NCBI GenBank assembly: GCA_031179165.1
Contig: JAPSIC010000001.1
Span: 1-64,000 of the forward strand
DNA length: 64,000 bases
DNA from: Brevibacterium sp.
GTDB lineage: Bacteria; Actinomycetota; Actinomycetes; Actinomycetales; Brevibacteriaceae
Direction of reading: 5' to 3'
Below the pieces are notes generated by a model. It had not been told where the DNA came from and did not search any database. It saw nothing but the letters and a program-made list of their open reading frames with translations. Positions 1 to 9,807 of the stretch are shown here, one piece after another. Each line of letters starts with the position of its first letter. Position 1 is the stretch's first letter. Both the position numbers and the translations under genes were made by a program.

Positions 1-418
1 GCGTCTCCACCGATCGCATCGCTCGCGCGGCCATGCGGTGGGCAGGAATCGAGGCGCGATTGCGGGATGCAGGGGTTCCAGTGGCGAGAGACGATTCGGA
101 TCGCATCTTCGAGGTGTATCCCGCTGCAGCCCTGAAATGCTGGTCGATGGTCAACCGCGGGTACAAGGGATCGGCGAATCTCATCCGCAGGTCGGAGCTG
201 TGGGCGCACTGTCGGAGGAGTTCGCGTGGTTGGACTGGAACGGGCACCGCGACCGGTGCATCGCCGATGACAACGCACTCGATGCCATTCTGGCCGCATT
301 GGTCGTCCGCGCGGCTGCACCCGGCGGATGTGAGCCTCCGCCCGAACACCTGCGCGATGTCACTCGCCGAGAAGGATGGATCTGGCTTCCTCGCCCGGGT
401 GACACCGGGCGGGCATGA
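1..418 (+). pseudogene. DUF429-family protein (predicted RNase H-like fold), 3' part, frameshifted
   Basis: Frame 3 reads STDRIARAAMRWAGIEARLRDAGV...IFEVYPAAALKCWSMVNRGYKGSANLIRRSELW, then homology moves to frame 2: ALSEEFAWLDWNGHRDRCIADDNALDAILAALVVRAAA...EGWIWLP. One base missing near 203-206. 5' end lies outside the window. Confidence 0.65.
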
Positions 419-420
419 TG

Positions 421-888
421 CTACTTGTCGACGACGACGCCGTCGGCGTCGGCGAAGACCATCGGCCCGGGCCGGATCTCGGCCCCGCCGATAGTGACGG
501 TGACGTCGACCTCTCCCTGGCCGGTCTTCCCGCTCTTTCGGGGGTTGCTGGCAAGCGCCTTGATGCCGAAGTCCAGGGTGGCGAGTTCCACCCGGTCACG
601 GACCGCGCCGTTGATGACGACGCCGGACCAGCCGTTCTCCATGGCCGTCCTCGCCACCATGTCGCCCATGAGAGCCGTGCCGATCGAGCCCTGGCCGTCG
701 ATGACGAGGACAGCACCGTCGCCTTCCTGGGCGACCAGTGATTTCACCAGGGCGTTGTCCTCGAAGCAGCGAACGGTCCGCGCGGGTCCGGAGAAGGCGA
801 TCTTGCCCCCGAAGTCCGTGAAGTCCAATGCGATGGAATCGAGCTCGGGACCTCGTTCGTCCCAGAGGTCGGCCGTTGACACTGTCAT
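421..888 (-). CDS. rraA: RraA family protein (RNase E regulator-like / HMG-CHA aldolase-like)
   Basis: MTVSTADLWDERGPELDSIALDF..., conserved GVVINGAVRD; ORF extends to 948 but ATG at 888 fits the family start. Confidence 0.85.
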   Translation of the reverse strand: MTVSTADLWDERGPELDSIALDFTDFGGKIAFSGPARTVRCFEDNALVKSLVAQEGDGAVLVIDGQGSIGTALMGDMVARTAMENGWSGVVINGAVRDRVELATLDFGIKALASNPRKSGKTGQGEVDVTVTIGGAEIRPGPMVFADADGVVVDK

Positions 889-984
889 GGGTCTCTCCTT
901 CCGCGTGCGGTCATCACCACCGATGTTCGCACATCGTCGCCGCGCCAACGCGGTGGTGGAGCGACTGCTCTACGCGGCGAGGGG

Positions 985-2013
985 CTACCGCTGCACCGGA
1001 TCGGCGTCTGTGTCGAGGAATGCGTCGACTTCCGCAGGGGTGGGGGAGGCCTCCCAGTCACCGGGGATCGTGCACATGAGAGCGCCGCAGGCATTCGCCC
1101 GGGCAAGCTTCTGCTCGATCGTCCACCCCTGCACGTCCCCGCTGAGGTACCCGGCGACGAAGGCGTCGCCGGCACCGACGGTGTCGATGACCTCGACCCT
1201 GTGACCGGGAGCGGTGAATGACCCTCCGTTGAGGAATGTGGTGGCACCGCAGGAGCCGCGTTTGACCACCACCTCCCGTCGTCCCTCGGGGTCGAAGGCG
1301 CCCACCAGACCGGCGATCGCCGCGTCGTCGTCCTCCAGATTGCTGGCTCGGGCGAGCACGGACTCGAGAGACTCCTCTGCCGCGTCGGCAATGCTCGGGG
1401 AGACGAGCGCGATCTCCTCCGGTGACCCGAACACCAGGTCCGCAGCGGCGGCCAGCTCACCGATGGTCTCGGCCGCTATGTCCGCCGGCGCCAGCGACGC
1501 CCGGTAGTTGATGTCGAGGCTGATCCGGACCCCGGCGGTGCGGGCGCGTCGGACGACGTCGAGGCAGGCGGCCCGGGCGGAGTCCGACAGCAGCGGGGTG
1601 ATGCCGGTCAGGTGCACGAGCGAGGCGCTCTCGACGACCCCGGGTCCGACATCGGCCGGATTGAGCCGGGACCCGGCGGAGTTCGCGCGGTAGTAGGTGA
1701 CACGGGAGGTCCCGCGGCCGCGGAACTCCTTGAGCATGAGCCCGGTGGGCGCATCCGGATCGAGGGTGGCCCGGACGTCGACGCCCTCGCCGCGGATCTC
1801 GCGCACGACACGGTTGCCCAGAGAGTCGTCGCCGACGCGACCGACCCACGACACGGGCACGCCGAGGCGGACGAGTCCGACGGCGACATTCGATTCGGCG
1901 CCGCCGATGCCCACCTGCGCGTGGGCCACGTGCGCGAAGGACCCCACATGTGAACCGGTGATGAGTCCCATCGTCTCACCGAGGGTGAGGACGGAACCGT
2001 CGCTCGTCAGCAT
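985..2013 (-). CDS. kdgK: PfkB-family sugar kinase, likely 2-keto-3-deoxygluconate kinase
   Basis: LTLGETMGLITG...GGAESNVAVGLVRLG...DTVGAGDAFVAGYLSG PfkB signature; next to KDPG aldolase. Confidence 0.85.
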   Translation of the reverse strand: MLTSDGSVLTLGETMGLITGSHVGSFAHVAHAQVGIGGAESNVAVGLVRLGVPVSWVGRVGDDSLGNRVVREIRGEGVDVRATLDPDAPTGLMLKEFRGRGTSRVTYYRANSAGSRLNPADVGPGVVESASLVHLTGITPLLSDSARAACLDVVRRARTAGVRISLDINYRASLAPADIAAETIGELAAAADLVFGSPEEIALVSPSIADAAEESLESVLARASNLEDDDAAIAGLVGAFDPEGRREVVVKRGSCGATTFLNGGSFTAPGHRVEVIDTVGAGDAFVAGYLSGDVQGWTIEQKLARANACGALMCTIPGDWEASPTPAEVDAFLDTDADPVQR

Positions 2014-2675
2014 CGGGAACGACTCCCCGTGCACACCTCGACGAACGCGCGCGTCCGCTCGGCCAGTTCACCGAGGTCGCCGCCCTTGAGGGCGTCTCCG
2101 AGCAGGGGACCGCCGACGCTCACCGCGGCCGCGCCTGCGGCCAGCCATTCGCGCGCCGAGTCGAGGTCCACCCCGCCCGAGGGCACGACGATCATGTCCG
2201 GGAACGGCCCGCGCAGGTCCTTGACGTAGCCGGCGCCGAGGCGGCCGGCCGGGAACACCTTGACCGCGGCGACCCCGCGGCTCCACGAGGAGAACAGCTC
2301 GCTGGGAGTGAACCCGCCGGGGATCAGCGGTATGGACCTGTCCAGGGCGCGGTCGATGACGGCGGGGTCGGTGACCGGAGTGACCAGGTACTTCGCACCG
2401 GCGGCGACCGCCTCGTCGACCTGCTCGGGCGTCGTGATCGTCCCGATCCCGAAGTCGACAGTCGGGCCGTGCTCGGCGATCAGCGTCGGAAGGAGAGCGA
2501 AGACGTCGGGGGTGGTCAGGGTCAGTTCGAAGCTCCTGACCCCGGCCTCGGCCATGGTGGCGATGACCGGGGGAAGGTCCTCGGCGCGCTGTCCGCGGAG
2601 GACGACGACGAGGCGGGATTCGGCGGTGTTGGCGGGAAGTGTCTGTCGGCTGGTCATCTTCGGTCCTTTGCTCAC
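2007..2675 (-). CDS. eda: bifunctional KDPG/KHG aldolase-like protein
   Basis: [34 protein letters not shown]...[26 protein letters not shown]...[10 protein letters not shown]. Confidence 0.85.
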   Translation of the reverse strand: MSKGPKMTSRQTLPANTAESRLVVVLRGQRAEDLPPVIATMAEAGVRSFELTLTTPDVFALLPTLIAEHGPTVDFGIGTITTPEQVDEAVAAGAKYLVTPVTDPAVIDRALDRSIPLIPGGFTPSELFSSWSRGVAAVKVFPAGRLGAGYVKDLRGPFPDMIVVPSGGVDLDSAREWLAAGAAAVSVGGPLLGDALKGGDLGELAERTRAFVEVCTGSRSRC

Positions 2676-3916
2676 CAGTCGTGCAGGGAACCGTCGAGGA
2701 GACGGTTGACCGGCAGATACGCGGCGGTGTAGGGGTACTGGGCAGCGAGTTCCTCGTCGAGTTCGACCCCGAGGCCGGGAGTCTCACCGGGATGGAGGAA
2801 CCCGCGGTCGAAGGTGTACGAGGTCCTGAACACCTCGAGGGTCGTGTCGCTGTGGGGCATGTACTCCTGGATCCCGAAGTTGTGGATGGCCAGGCCCAGG
2901 TGCAGGGCCGCGGCCATGCCGATCGGGGAGATGTCGGTGGGACCGTGCATGCCCGAGCGGATCCCGTAGATGCCGGCGAAGTCGAGCAGCTTCTTCATCG
3001 CCGTGATCCCGCCGGTGTGCGTCACCGCCGAACGGACGTAGTCGATGAGACGGTCGGTGATGAGGGTCTGGTAGTCGAAGACCGAGTTGAAGACCTCGCC
3101 GGTGGCCAGGGGAGTCGTCGAGTGCTGACGGATGAGGCGCACGGCCTCCTGGTCCTCGGCGGGGGTGGAGTCCTCGAGCCAGAACAGGTCATAGGGTTCC
3201 AGTGACTTCGCCAGCCGTGCCGCCTCGATGGGCGAGAGTCTGTGGTGTCCGTCGTGGAGGAGGCGCAGCCCGGGCCCGAACTCCTCCCGCACCTGGGCGA
3301 AGACCTGGGGGATGTGGTTGAGGTAGGCGTGGGTGTCCCAGTCCTCTTCCTGCGGCCGGGTCGCGGCTGCTCCGTCGACGCCGCGGTGAGCCGGTTCGTA
3401 ATCGTACTTCTGGCCGGGCTTCGCGGTGGCCGAGACCCCGTAGACGGAGTTGAGGCCGGGCACCCCGGTCTGGATCCGCACGGCGGTGTAGCCCTGGTCG
3501 ACGTACCCGCGGATCGCGGCCGACAGGCCCGCGTAGTCGGATCCCGAGGCATGGGCGTAGACCCGGAGCCCGTCGCGGCTGGCTCCGCCGAGGAGCTGGT
3601 AGAGGGGCACGCCTGCGCGTTTGGCCTTGATGTCCCACAGAGCCATGTCGATCGCGGCGATCGCGGCCATGGTCACCGGGCCACGGCGCCAGTACGCCCC
3701 CCGGTAGAAGTACTGCCAGGTGTCCTCGATGCGGTTCTCGTCGCGCCCGATGAGCGCGCTGACGAGGTGGTCGCCGAGGTAGGAGGCGACGGAGAGCTCA
3801 CGACCGTTGAGCGTCGCATCGCCCCAGCCGACGAATCCGTCGTCCGTGGTGATCTTGAGGGTGACGAAGTTGCGTCCGGGACTGGTGACGATGACCTCGG
3901 CGTTCGAGATGCTCAC
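2672..3916 (-). CDS. D-mannonate dehydratase / RspA-like enolase superfamily protein
   Basis: [27 protein letters not shown]...[31 protein letters not shown]...[31 protein letters not shown]...[30 protein letters not shown]. Confidence 0.85.
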   Translation of the reverse strand: MSISNAEVIVTSPGRNFVTLKITTDDGFVGWGDATLNGRELSVASYLGDHLVSALIGRDENRIEDTWQYFYRGAYWRRGPVTMAAIAAIDMALWDIKAKRAGVPLYQLLGGASRDGLRVYAHASGSDYAGLSAAIRGYVDQGYTAVRIQTGVPGLNSVYGVSATAKPGQKYDYEPAHRGVDGAAATRPQEEDWDTHAYLNHIPQVFAQVREEFGPGLRLLHDGHHRLSPIEAARLAKSLEPYDLFWLEDSTPAEDQEAVRLIRQHSTTPLATGEVFNSVFDYQTLITDRLIDYVRSAVTHTGGITAMKKLLDFAGIYGIRSGMHGPTDISPIGMAAALHLGLAIHNFGIQEYMPHSDTTLEVFRTSYTFDRGFLHPGETPGLGVELDEELAAQYPYTAAYLPVNRLLDGSLHDW

Positions 3917-3990
3917 AGTGGTCGCTTCCTTTCACGGGCCGCGGTGCGGCGGGAACTTTTGGGGTGGACGGGTGACGGTGGGGTCTCTGC

Positions 3991-5388
3991 TCAGACCGCG
4001 TTGCGAGGATCGCGCAGATCGCGGCCGGCCACCTCGGGCATGAGGAATGTGCCGACGAGCGGGCAGACGGTGAAGAAGGCGAGCATCACGGCGACCGGGA
4101 TCCACGATCCGGTGGTCGCGCCCACCCAGGCGGCGGCGAGGACGGGGCCGATGCCGGTGGCGATCATCGCCGCGATCTCCCGGATGATGCCGGTCGAGGT
4201 GTAGCGGTGACGGGATCCGAAGATCTCGGGCAGGGTGAGGTTCTCCAGCGATGCCAGGGCCATCACGGAGACGTTGTGCATGACGACGTAGCCGATGAGC
4301 ACGGCGGGCATCTCGGCACCGGCGATCGCCATCATCGTCGGCACGATGAGGATGAGGGAGATGATGCTCATCACCTGGTACATCCGACGGCGGCCGAACC
4401 GGTCGCCGAGGGCGCCGATGATCGGCACGGTGGCGAAGGCGACGAGCGAGGACACGATGACCACGCTCGTGCCCACGGAGGCGGACATGGCGAGGGTGAC
4501 GGTGATGAACGAGACCATGTAGGTCTGCAGGATGCCCGAGTTGCCGGCCTGGCCGAAGCGCAGGAGGAACGCGGGGACCATCGCCCGCCACTTGATCTGG
4601 GACAGTGCTTCGAGCATCGCGGTGTCGTTCTCGGCCTGTGCCTTGGACCGGACCTCGTCCTTGGTCAGGGCGATGCCGTGCTCGACGTGGGTGCTGTCCT
4701 CGAACACCGGGCTCTCCTTGAGGCGCAGCCGGATCCACACGGCGAACAGGAGGATGAGGGCGCTGGCGAGGAACGGGATGCGCCAGCCCCAGCTGAGCAG
4801 CTGCTCCTCGGTGAGGACGGCGACGAGGATGCCCCAGATCGCCGAGGCGCCCAGGGTCCCGCAGTTGGTGCCGAGGGCGACGAGGGAGGCGATGATTCCG
4901 CGGCGGTTCTTCGGCGCGTACTCGGCGAGCATGACCCCGGCGCCCGAGATCTCTGCTCCGGCGCCGAATCCCTGTGCCAGGCGGAGGACGACGAGGAGGA
5001 TGGGGGCGAGGATGCCGACCTGGTGAGCGGTGGGCAGGGCGCCGATGAGGGTGGTGGCGCCGCCCATCAGGGCGATCGTGATGAAGAGGACCTTGGTCCG
5101 TCCCACCTTGTCGCCGAGGCGGCCGAAGTACCAGGCGCCCAGCGGCCGAGCGAGGTAGCCCACGGCGTAGGTGGCCATGGCGGAGACGACGGCCAGGGCC
5201 GGGCTCTCGCCGACGAAGAAGAGCTGCCCGAACACGAGCGCAGCGGCCAGCGAGTAGAGCTGGAAGTCCATGAACTCCAGGGCGGTGCCCAGCCAACCGG
5301 ACATCGCGGCCCGCACGAGGTCCTTGGTGCTGCGCTTCGCGACGGCCGGATCGTCCATCGCGGGCTGATTGGTGGAAGCAGACATCAT
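3991..5388 (-). CDS. MFS transporter, MHS (metabolite:H+ symporter) type
   Basis: MMSASTNQPAMDDPAV...MSGWLGTALEFMDFQLYSLAAALVFGQLFF...YLARPLGAWYFGRLGDKVGRTKVL; start trimmed from the track ORF. Confidence 0.85.
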   Translation of the reverse strand: MMSASTNQPAMDDPAVAKRSTKDLVRAAMSGWLGTALEFMDFQLYSLAAALVFGQLFFVGESPALAVVSAMATYAVGYLARPLGAWYFGRLGDKVGRTKVLFITIALMGGATTLIGALPTAHQVGILAPILLVVLRLAQGFGAGAEISGAGVMLAEYAPKNRRGIIASLVALGTNCGTLGASAIWGILVAVLTEEQLLSWGWRIPFLASALILLFAVWIRLRLKESPVFEDSTHVEHGIALTKDEVRSKAQAENDTAMLEALSQIKWRAMVPAFLLRFGQAGNSGILQTYMVSFITVTLAMSASVGTSVVIVSSLVAFATVPIIGALGDRFGRRRMYQVMSIISLILIVPTMMAIAGAEMPAVLIGYVVMHNVSVMALASLENLTLPEIFGSRHRYTSTGIIREIAAMIATGIGPVLAAAWVGATTGSWIPVAVMLAFFTVCPLVGTFLMPEVAGRDLRDPRNAV

Positions 5389-5462
5389 TGTTCCTTCAGT
5401 GATCGGTCGGCGCCTTCGTCGGCGCCGGTGAGCGTGGCAGTGCTGAGAACTGGTTCGGCCGG

Positions 5463-6482
5463 TCAGCCGGCGGGTGCCTCGAATTCGATGAGGACCTTTC
5501 CGGAGGCGGCCGAGTCCTTGGCGATACCGAATGCGGAGACCGCCTCGGCGGCGGGGACGACGTGGGTGACGACCTGGCCGATCGCGGGATCGGCGGCGAG
5601 CAGCTCGATCGCGTCGTCGATCTCGGTGGAGAAGCGGAAGCTGCCGCGCAGTTGGACCTCCTTCGACACGAGGGCGGCGAGATTGACGCTGATCGGGGCG
5701 TCGGCGAGCATCCCCACCTGGACGACCACGCCGGCTCTCGTCACCGAGGTCACCGCCTGAGACAGCGAGGCCGGCGCGGCCGAGCATTCGAAGACGAGCG
5801 GGAACGAGGAGGTGGGAACCTCGTCGGTGCCGATGAGGAAGGTCTCATGGGCACCGAGGCCGCGGGCGCGGTCGAGCGCCGGCGTCTGGATGTCGCCGAC
5901 GGCGACGTGCTCCACCCCGCGGGCGACCAGGGCCGCGACGACGAGGAGTCCGACCGGGCCGGCCCCGAGGACGAGCGCTCGGCCGCCCAGTTGCTCACCG
6001 GCGACGGTGAGCGCGTGGAGGGCGACGCCGAGGGGCTCGGCCAGAGCCGCGTCGCGCAGGGACACTCCCGCGGGCAGGGCGCGCAGCATGTGCTTGTCGA
6101 CGATGAGGTACTCGGCGGCACCGCCCTGCCGGTGCGGGACGGTCGCGGCGCTGCCGAGGTAGTCCCCGCCCGGCCACAGATGCGGGTGCGCGGGGATCTC
6201 CTCGACGAATTGCCCGTAGCGGGCGGGGTGGACGGTCACCGGGGTGCCGGCCGTCCACTCGCCGGACGGGTCGGACACGACCGTGGCGGAGAGCTCATGA
6301 CCGGGCGTGAAGGGCTCACGAATGAGGTTCTCGCCGTTCCTGCCGTGGAAGTAGTAGTGGAGGTCGGAGCCGCAGATGCCGACGTAGCGCACGCTCAGCA
6401 GAACCTCACCGTCGCCGGGCTCGGGAATGTCGCGGTCCTCGAGGCGCATGTCCTCGGCACCGTGGATGAGTAGGGTCTTCAT
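5463..6482 (-). CDS. zinc-binding alcohol dehydrogenase family, L-idonate/L-gulonate 5-dehydrogenase-like
   Basis: MKTLLIHGAEDMRLEDRDIPEPGDGEVLLSVRYVGICGSDLHYYFHGRNG...FTPGHELSATV; Rossmann ALVLGAGPVGLLVVAAL; start at 6482. Confidence 0.85.
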   Translation of the reverse strand: MKTLLIHGAEDMRLEDRDIPEPGDGEVLLSVRYVGICGSDLHYYFHGRNGENLIREPFTPGHELSATVVSDPSGEWTAGTPVTVHPARYGQFVEEIPAHPHLWPGGDYLGSAATVPHRQGGAAEYLIVDKHMLRALPAGVSLRDAALAEPLGVALHALTVAGEQLGGRALVLGAGPVGLLVVAALVARGVEHVAVGDIQTPALDRARGLGAHETFLIGTDEVPTSSFPLVFECSAAPASLSQAVTSVTRAGVVVQVGMLADAPISVNLAALVSKEVQLRGSFRFSTEIDDAIELLAADPAIGQVVTHVVPAAEAVSAFGIAKDSAASGKVLIEFEAPAG

Positions 6483-6508
6483 GGTCAGCTCCTGCGATCG
6501 TCTGCGGG

Positions 6509-7978
6509 TCAGTGGGCGGCGTCTGCGGCTGCTGCCGGCACACCGTCGCGGGTGAGGAGGGCGAGCAGCTCGGCCACCCGCTGTGTGAACGAGTCCTCGG
6601 CGGCGAGTTCGGCGGGGAAGAAGCCTCCGCCGAGGATCCGGCGGACATGGTCGTCGATCGTGACCGCACCGCTGACCGCTTCCGCCAGGGCCTCCCTGGC
6701 GGGTTCGCGGATGTCGGCGGCGAGCGGGCCGGGGGTGAAGCCGAGGGGCGGTGCCACGCAGGCGATCCAAGCCGCCGTGCACAGCGCCAGGTGGTGGGGC
6801 ATCCGTCCCTGTCCGAGGTGGAAGAGGGCCGCCTCGGGAATGCGCTGGAGGAGTTTGAGCGAACCATCGGAGCCGACCTGGGTGGTGGCATGGCCGATGA
6901 GCGGATTGCGCCAGCGGGCATCGAGCTGGGCGACGTAGTCCGCGGCGTCGAAACCGGTCGGCAGCGTGAAGGTGGGAAGGTAGTCGTGTTCGATGCCGCC
7001 GAGCACGGCCGAGCGGACGCTGTCGAGGCTCCAGGAGGCGTCGATCGTCGCGGCGCCGGAGAGCACGCCGAGGTAGGCGATGAGGGAATGGGAGCCGTTG
7101 AGGAGGCGCAGCTTGACCATCTCGTAGGCCTCGACCTCGTCGGTGAAGAGGGCCCCGACCTGGTCCCAGGCGGGGCGCCCGGCGGCGAAGTCGTCCTCGA
7201 GCACCCACATCGTGAAGTCCTCGGCGGGGACGGGGGCTTGGTCCTCGACGCCGAGGAGCTCGGCGACGGCGGCGGTGTGCGAGGCGGTGGTCTTCGGCAC
7301 GATCCGGTCGACCATCGCGTTGGGGAAGGACACCGACTTCTGCACGAAATCGAGGACATCCTGGGAGGCTCCCGCCGCGTCGAGGTAATCGGTGACAGCG
7401 GTGCGGGTGACCTCACCGGCGGACTGGAGATTGTCGCAGCTGAGAACCGTCATGGGTTCGCCGGATTCAACGCGGCGGCTGAGCCCGCGGGCGATCATCC
7501 CGATGGTCGAGCGCGGAGTCCCGGCGGACTTGAGTTCGGCGATGAGGGCGGGGGAGTCGACGGCGAGCCGACCGGTGACGGCGTCTCGGGTGTAGCCGGC
7601 CTCGGAGACGGTGAGGGTGACGATGCGGTGAGCGGGATCCGCGATGGCCGAGACCACGGCGTCGGGATCCGCCGAGGCGATCCCCAGGTTGCGGTGGACA
7701 TCGATGAGTCCCGCCTGAGTCCCGGATTCGGTCAGCTGGAGGATCGAGTAGAGATTGTCCTGGGCGCGCAGCGGGGCGACGACCCGGTCCGAGGAGTTCG
7801 CGAAGCCGCGGATGCCCCAGTCGCCTCCGGCGGCCGCCATCGCCTGGGCGGTGTAGACCGCGGCGTGGGCGCGATGGAAGTTGCCCAGCCCGAGGTGGAC
7901 GATCCCGGTGCGATCGGGGGCCGAAGCGCCGACGAGGGCGTCGAATGGTGCATTGGAGCGATTGAGCGCTGCTGTCAT
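6509..7978 (-). CDS. uxuB: mannitol dehydrogenase family, fructuronate reductase-like
   Basis: GIVHLGLGNFHRAHAAVYTAQAMAA...GDWGIRGF...LSCDNLQSAGEVTRTAV...PNAMVDRIVP...KLRLLNGSHSLIAYLG. Confidence 0.85.
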   Translation of the reverse strand: MTAALNRSNAPFDALVGASAPDRTGIVHLGLGNFHRAHAAVYTAQAMAAAGGDWGIRGFANSSDRVVAPLRAQDNLYSILQLTESGTQAGLIDVHRNLGIASADPDAVVSAIADPAHRIVTLTVSEAGYTRDAVTGRLAVDSPALIAELKSAGTPRSTIGMIARGLSRRVESGEPMTVLSCDNLQSAGEVTRTAVTDYLDAAGASQDVLDFVQKSVSFPNAMVDRIVPKTTASHTAAVAELLGVEDQAPVPAEDFTMWVLEDDFAAGRPAWDQVGALFTDEVEAYEMVKLRLLNGSHSLIAYLGVLSGAATIDASWSLDSVRSAVLGGIEHDYLPTFTLPTGFDAADYVAQLDARWRNPLIGHATTQVGSDGSLKLLQRIPEAALFHLGQGRMPHHLALCTAAWIACVAPPLGFTPGPLAADIREPAREALAEAVSGAVTIDDHVRRILGGGFFPAELAAEDSFTQRVAELLALLTRDGVPAAAADAAH

Positions 7979-8024
7979 GACGTCGTTGGCTTCTCCCCGG
8001 AACGGTCCGATCGATCTGCTATAG

Positions 8025-8056
8025 TTTCGATATACGAAACGCACGTTTCAACGTGC
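8025..8056. promoter_or_regulatory. overlapping inverted repeats, candidate IclR-family operator
   Basis: TTTCG-ATATA-CGAAA (8025-8039), GAAACG-CA-CGTTTC (8036-8049) and GCACGT-TTCA-ACGTGC (8041-8056), all perfect, in the divergent region between the fructuronate reductase and IclR genes. Confidence 0.65.
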
Positions 8057-8131
8057 AAAATGGACTGTACTCGCGTGGAGGCGGAGACGCAAGGTCCTCC
8101 GGCCGCTCGGGCAGCGAAGGGAAGCGCAACG

Positions 8132-8938
8132 ATGACGACGACAGGGAACAATGGCCGCATGACTTCAGATCCCTCTTCTCCGCCGCCGGTGACGAGCCTC
8201 GACCGTGCTCTCGATGTTCTCGAGGCCGTGGCGACCGCTGGTCCCGAGGGGATGGCACTGGGCACGGTGGCCGCGCGGACCGGCATCAACAAGGGGTCGG
8301 TCCACCGCCTGATCAGCGGGCTGGTGCGGCGGGGGTACGTGATTCAGAACGACGAGGATCGGACCTATGTCCTCGGTGAGGCTCCGCACCGGCTCGTCCG
8401 GTCCTTCAGCGCCGAGGCGAACCTTCCCGTGCTGTTCCGGCCTCTGCTCCTCGAACTCTCTCGGCAGACGGAGGAGCTCGTGCATCTGGGCATGCTCGAC
8501 GGCCGGCGAGTCGTCTACCTCGACAAGATCGAACCGGAGCGCTCCGTGCGCGTGTGGTCGCGGGTGGGCCGCCGGGTCCACATCGCCACCACGGCGCTGG
8601 GGCGAGCACTCACCGCCGCCGGACCGCACAGCGACTCGCTCATCGACAGTCTCGTCGCCGAGGCGGACCCCGATGGGCGGCAGTCCGATCTGGGGTCGCG
8701 ATTCAAGGCTGCTGTGGATCATGCGAGGCGACGAGGCTGGGCGATCGAGAACCAGGAGAACGAGGCGGGCATCGCCTGCGTGGGCATCGCGCTGGTGTCC
8801 TCGACCTCAAGCGACGTCGCCATCAGCGTCACCGGGCCGTCGGAGAGGATGACCGCCGAGCGCCTCGACGAGGTCGGTCGTCTGCTGCGTGAACTGGGCG
8901 AGCGCTTGGCACCGGAGGGCTACCGGGTGGCCGGATGA
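8132..8938 (+). CDS. IclR family transcriptional regulator
   Basis: SLDRALDVLEAVATAGPEGMALGTVAARTGINKGSVHRLISGLVRRGYV...LGMLDGRRVVYLDKIE; start chosen from GAAGGG upstream of ATG 8132 (8159 is an alternative). Confidence 0.9.
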   Translation: MTTTGNNGRMTSDPSSPPPVTSLDRALDVLEAVATAGPEGMALGTVAARTGINKGSVHRLISGLVRRGYVIQNDEDRTYVLGEAPHRLVRSFSAEANLPVLFRPLLLELSRQTEELVHLGMLDGRRVVYLDKIEPERSVRVWSRVGRRVHIATTALGRALTAAGPHSDSLIDSLVAEADPDGRQSDLGSRFKAAVDHARRRGWAIENQENEAGIACVGIALVSSTSSDVAISVTGPSERMTAERLDEVGRLLRELGERLAPEGYRVAG

Positions 8939-9005
8939 GACCCATCCTGCCCGTCGTCGCCGCGACCGAGTGGCCGATCACGACAGGAGGTCTCCGGCCA
9001 GAGAC

Positions 9006-9686
9006 TCAGCCCCTGACGATCTGCAGGCCCGACCTTTCGACGATCACCGCGATCCGCACGCGGTTGGTGGCATCGAGCTTCGCTCCGACCCGAGCGAGAT
9101 GGGTCTTCACCGTGGCCTCGCTGGAGTAGGTCGCCTCGGCGATCTCCCGGTTCGAGAGGCCCTGAGCCACGAGGGCGGCGATCTCTCGTTCCCTGGCGGT
9201 GAGGGTCGCCACGAGCTCGACCGCCTCACGGTGGGCACGGCGGTCCTGTTTGGCGACGAATGATCTGATGATCCTCTGCGTCGCGCGAGGAGCGAGGATG
9301 TTCTCTCCGCGATGAACGATCCTGATCGCCTCGGCGAGGTTCGTCGGTCCGACGTCCTTGAGCAGGAATCCCGACGCTCCCGCCTCCAGGGCCTGGAACA
9401 GGCAGTCATCGGAGTCGAAGCTCGTCAGCGAGATGACCTTCGGCGCGCGCACGCCGTTGACGATCCGCGCGGTGGCCTCGATCCCGCCGATGCCTGGCAT
9501 GCGGACGTCCATGAGCACGACATCGGGGAAGTGGAGCGCGGTCTGCTCCAGCGCACCCTCACCGTCGTGAGCACAGCCCACGATCTCGATGTCCTCGAAC
9601 CCGGCCAGAATGGCCTGGATCCCGGTGAGGACCATGGAGTCGTCATCGACGAGGAGCACGCGGATCGAGGCGTCTGAGTCAGGCAT
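9006..9686 (-). CDS. NarL/LuxR-type response regulator
   Basis: IRVLLVDDDSMVLTGIQAIL...VVLMDVRMPGIGGIEATARI...LTAREREIAALVAQGLSNREIAEATYSSEATVKTHL. Confidence 0.95.
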   Translation of the reverse strand: MPDSDASIRVLLVDDDSMVLTGIQAILAGFEDIEIVGCAHDGEGALEQTALHFPDVVLMDVRMPGIGGIEATARIVNGVRAPKVISLTSFDSDDCLFQALEAGASGFLLKDVGPTNLAEAIRIVHRGENILAPRATQRIIRSFVAKQDRRAHREAVELVATLTAREREIAALVAQGLSNREIAEATYSSEATVKTHLARVGAKLDATNRVRIAVIVERSGLQIVRG

Positions 9687-9807
9687 GGAAGCAGACTACA
9701 GGAGGGCTATGACATGGGTTCGTGCCTCCTGTTCACTTCTCCCTTCCGCCGCTGACCTGCAGGCCGTGCGGTTGTCCATCGGTCCGATCATCTGCCTGTC
9801 GGGCGGA

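Noticed and set aside
4207-5760. 517-aa plus-strand ORF
   Set aside because: Antisense to the MHS transporter gene; His/Asp/Gly-rich shadow ORF.
6512-8131. Long N-terminal extension of the IclR ORF
   Set aside because: Antisense to the fructuronate reductase gene; real homology begins near SLDRALDVLEAV, so the start was trimmed.
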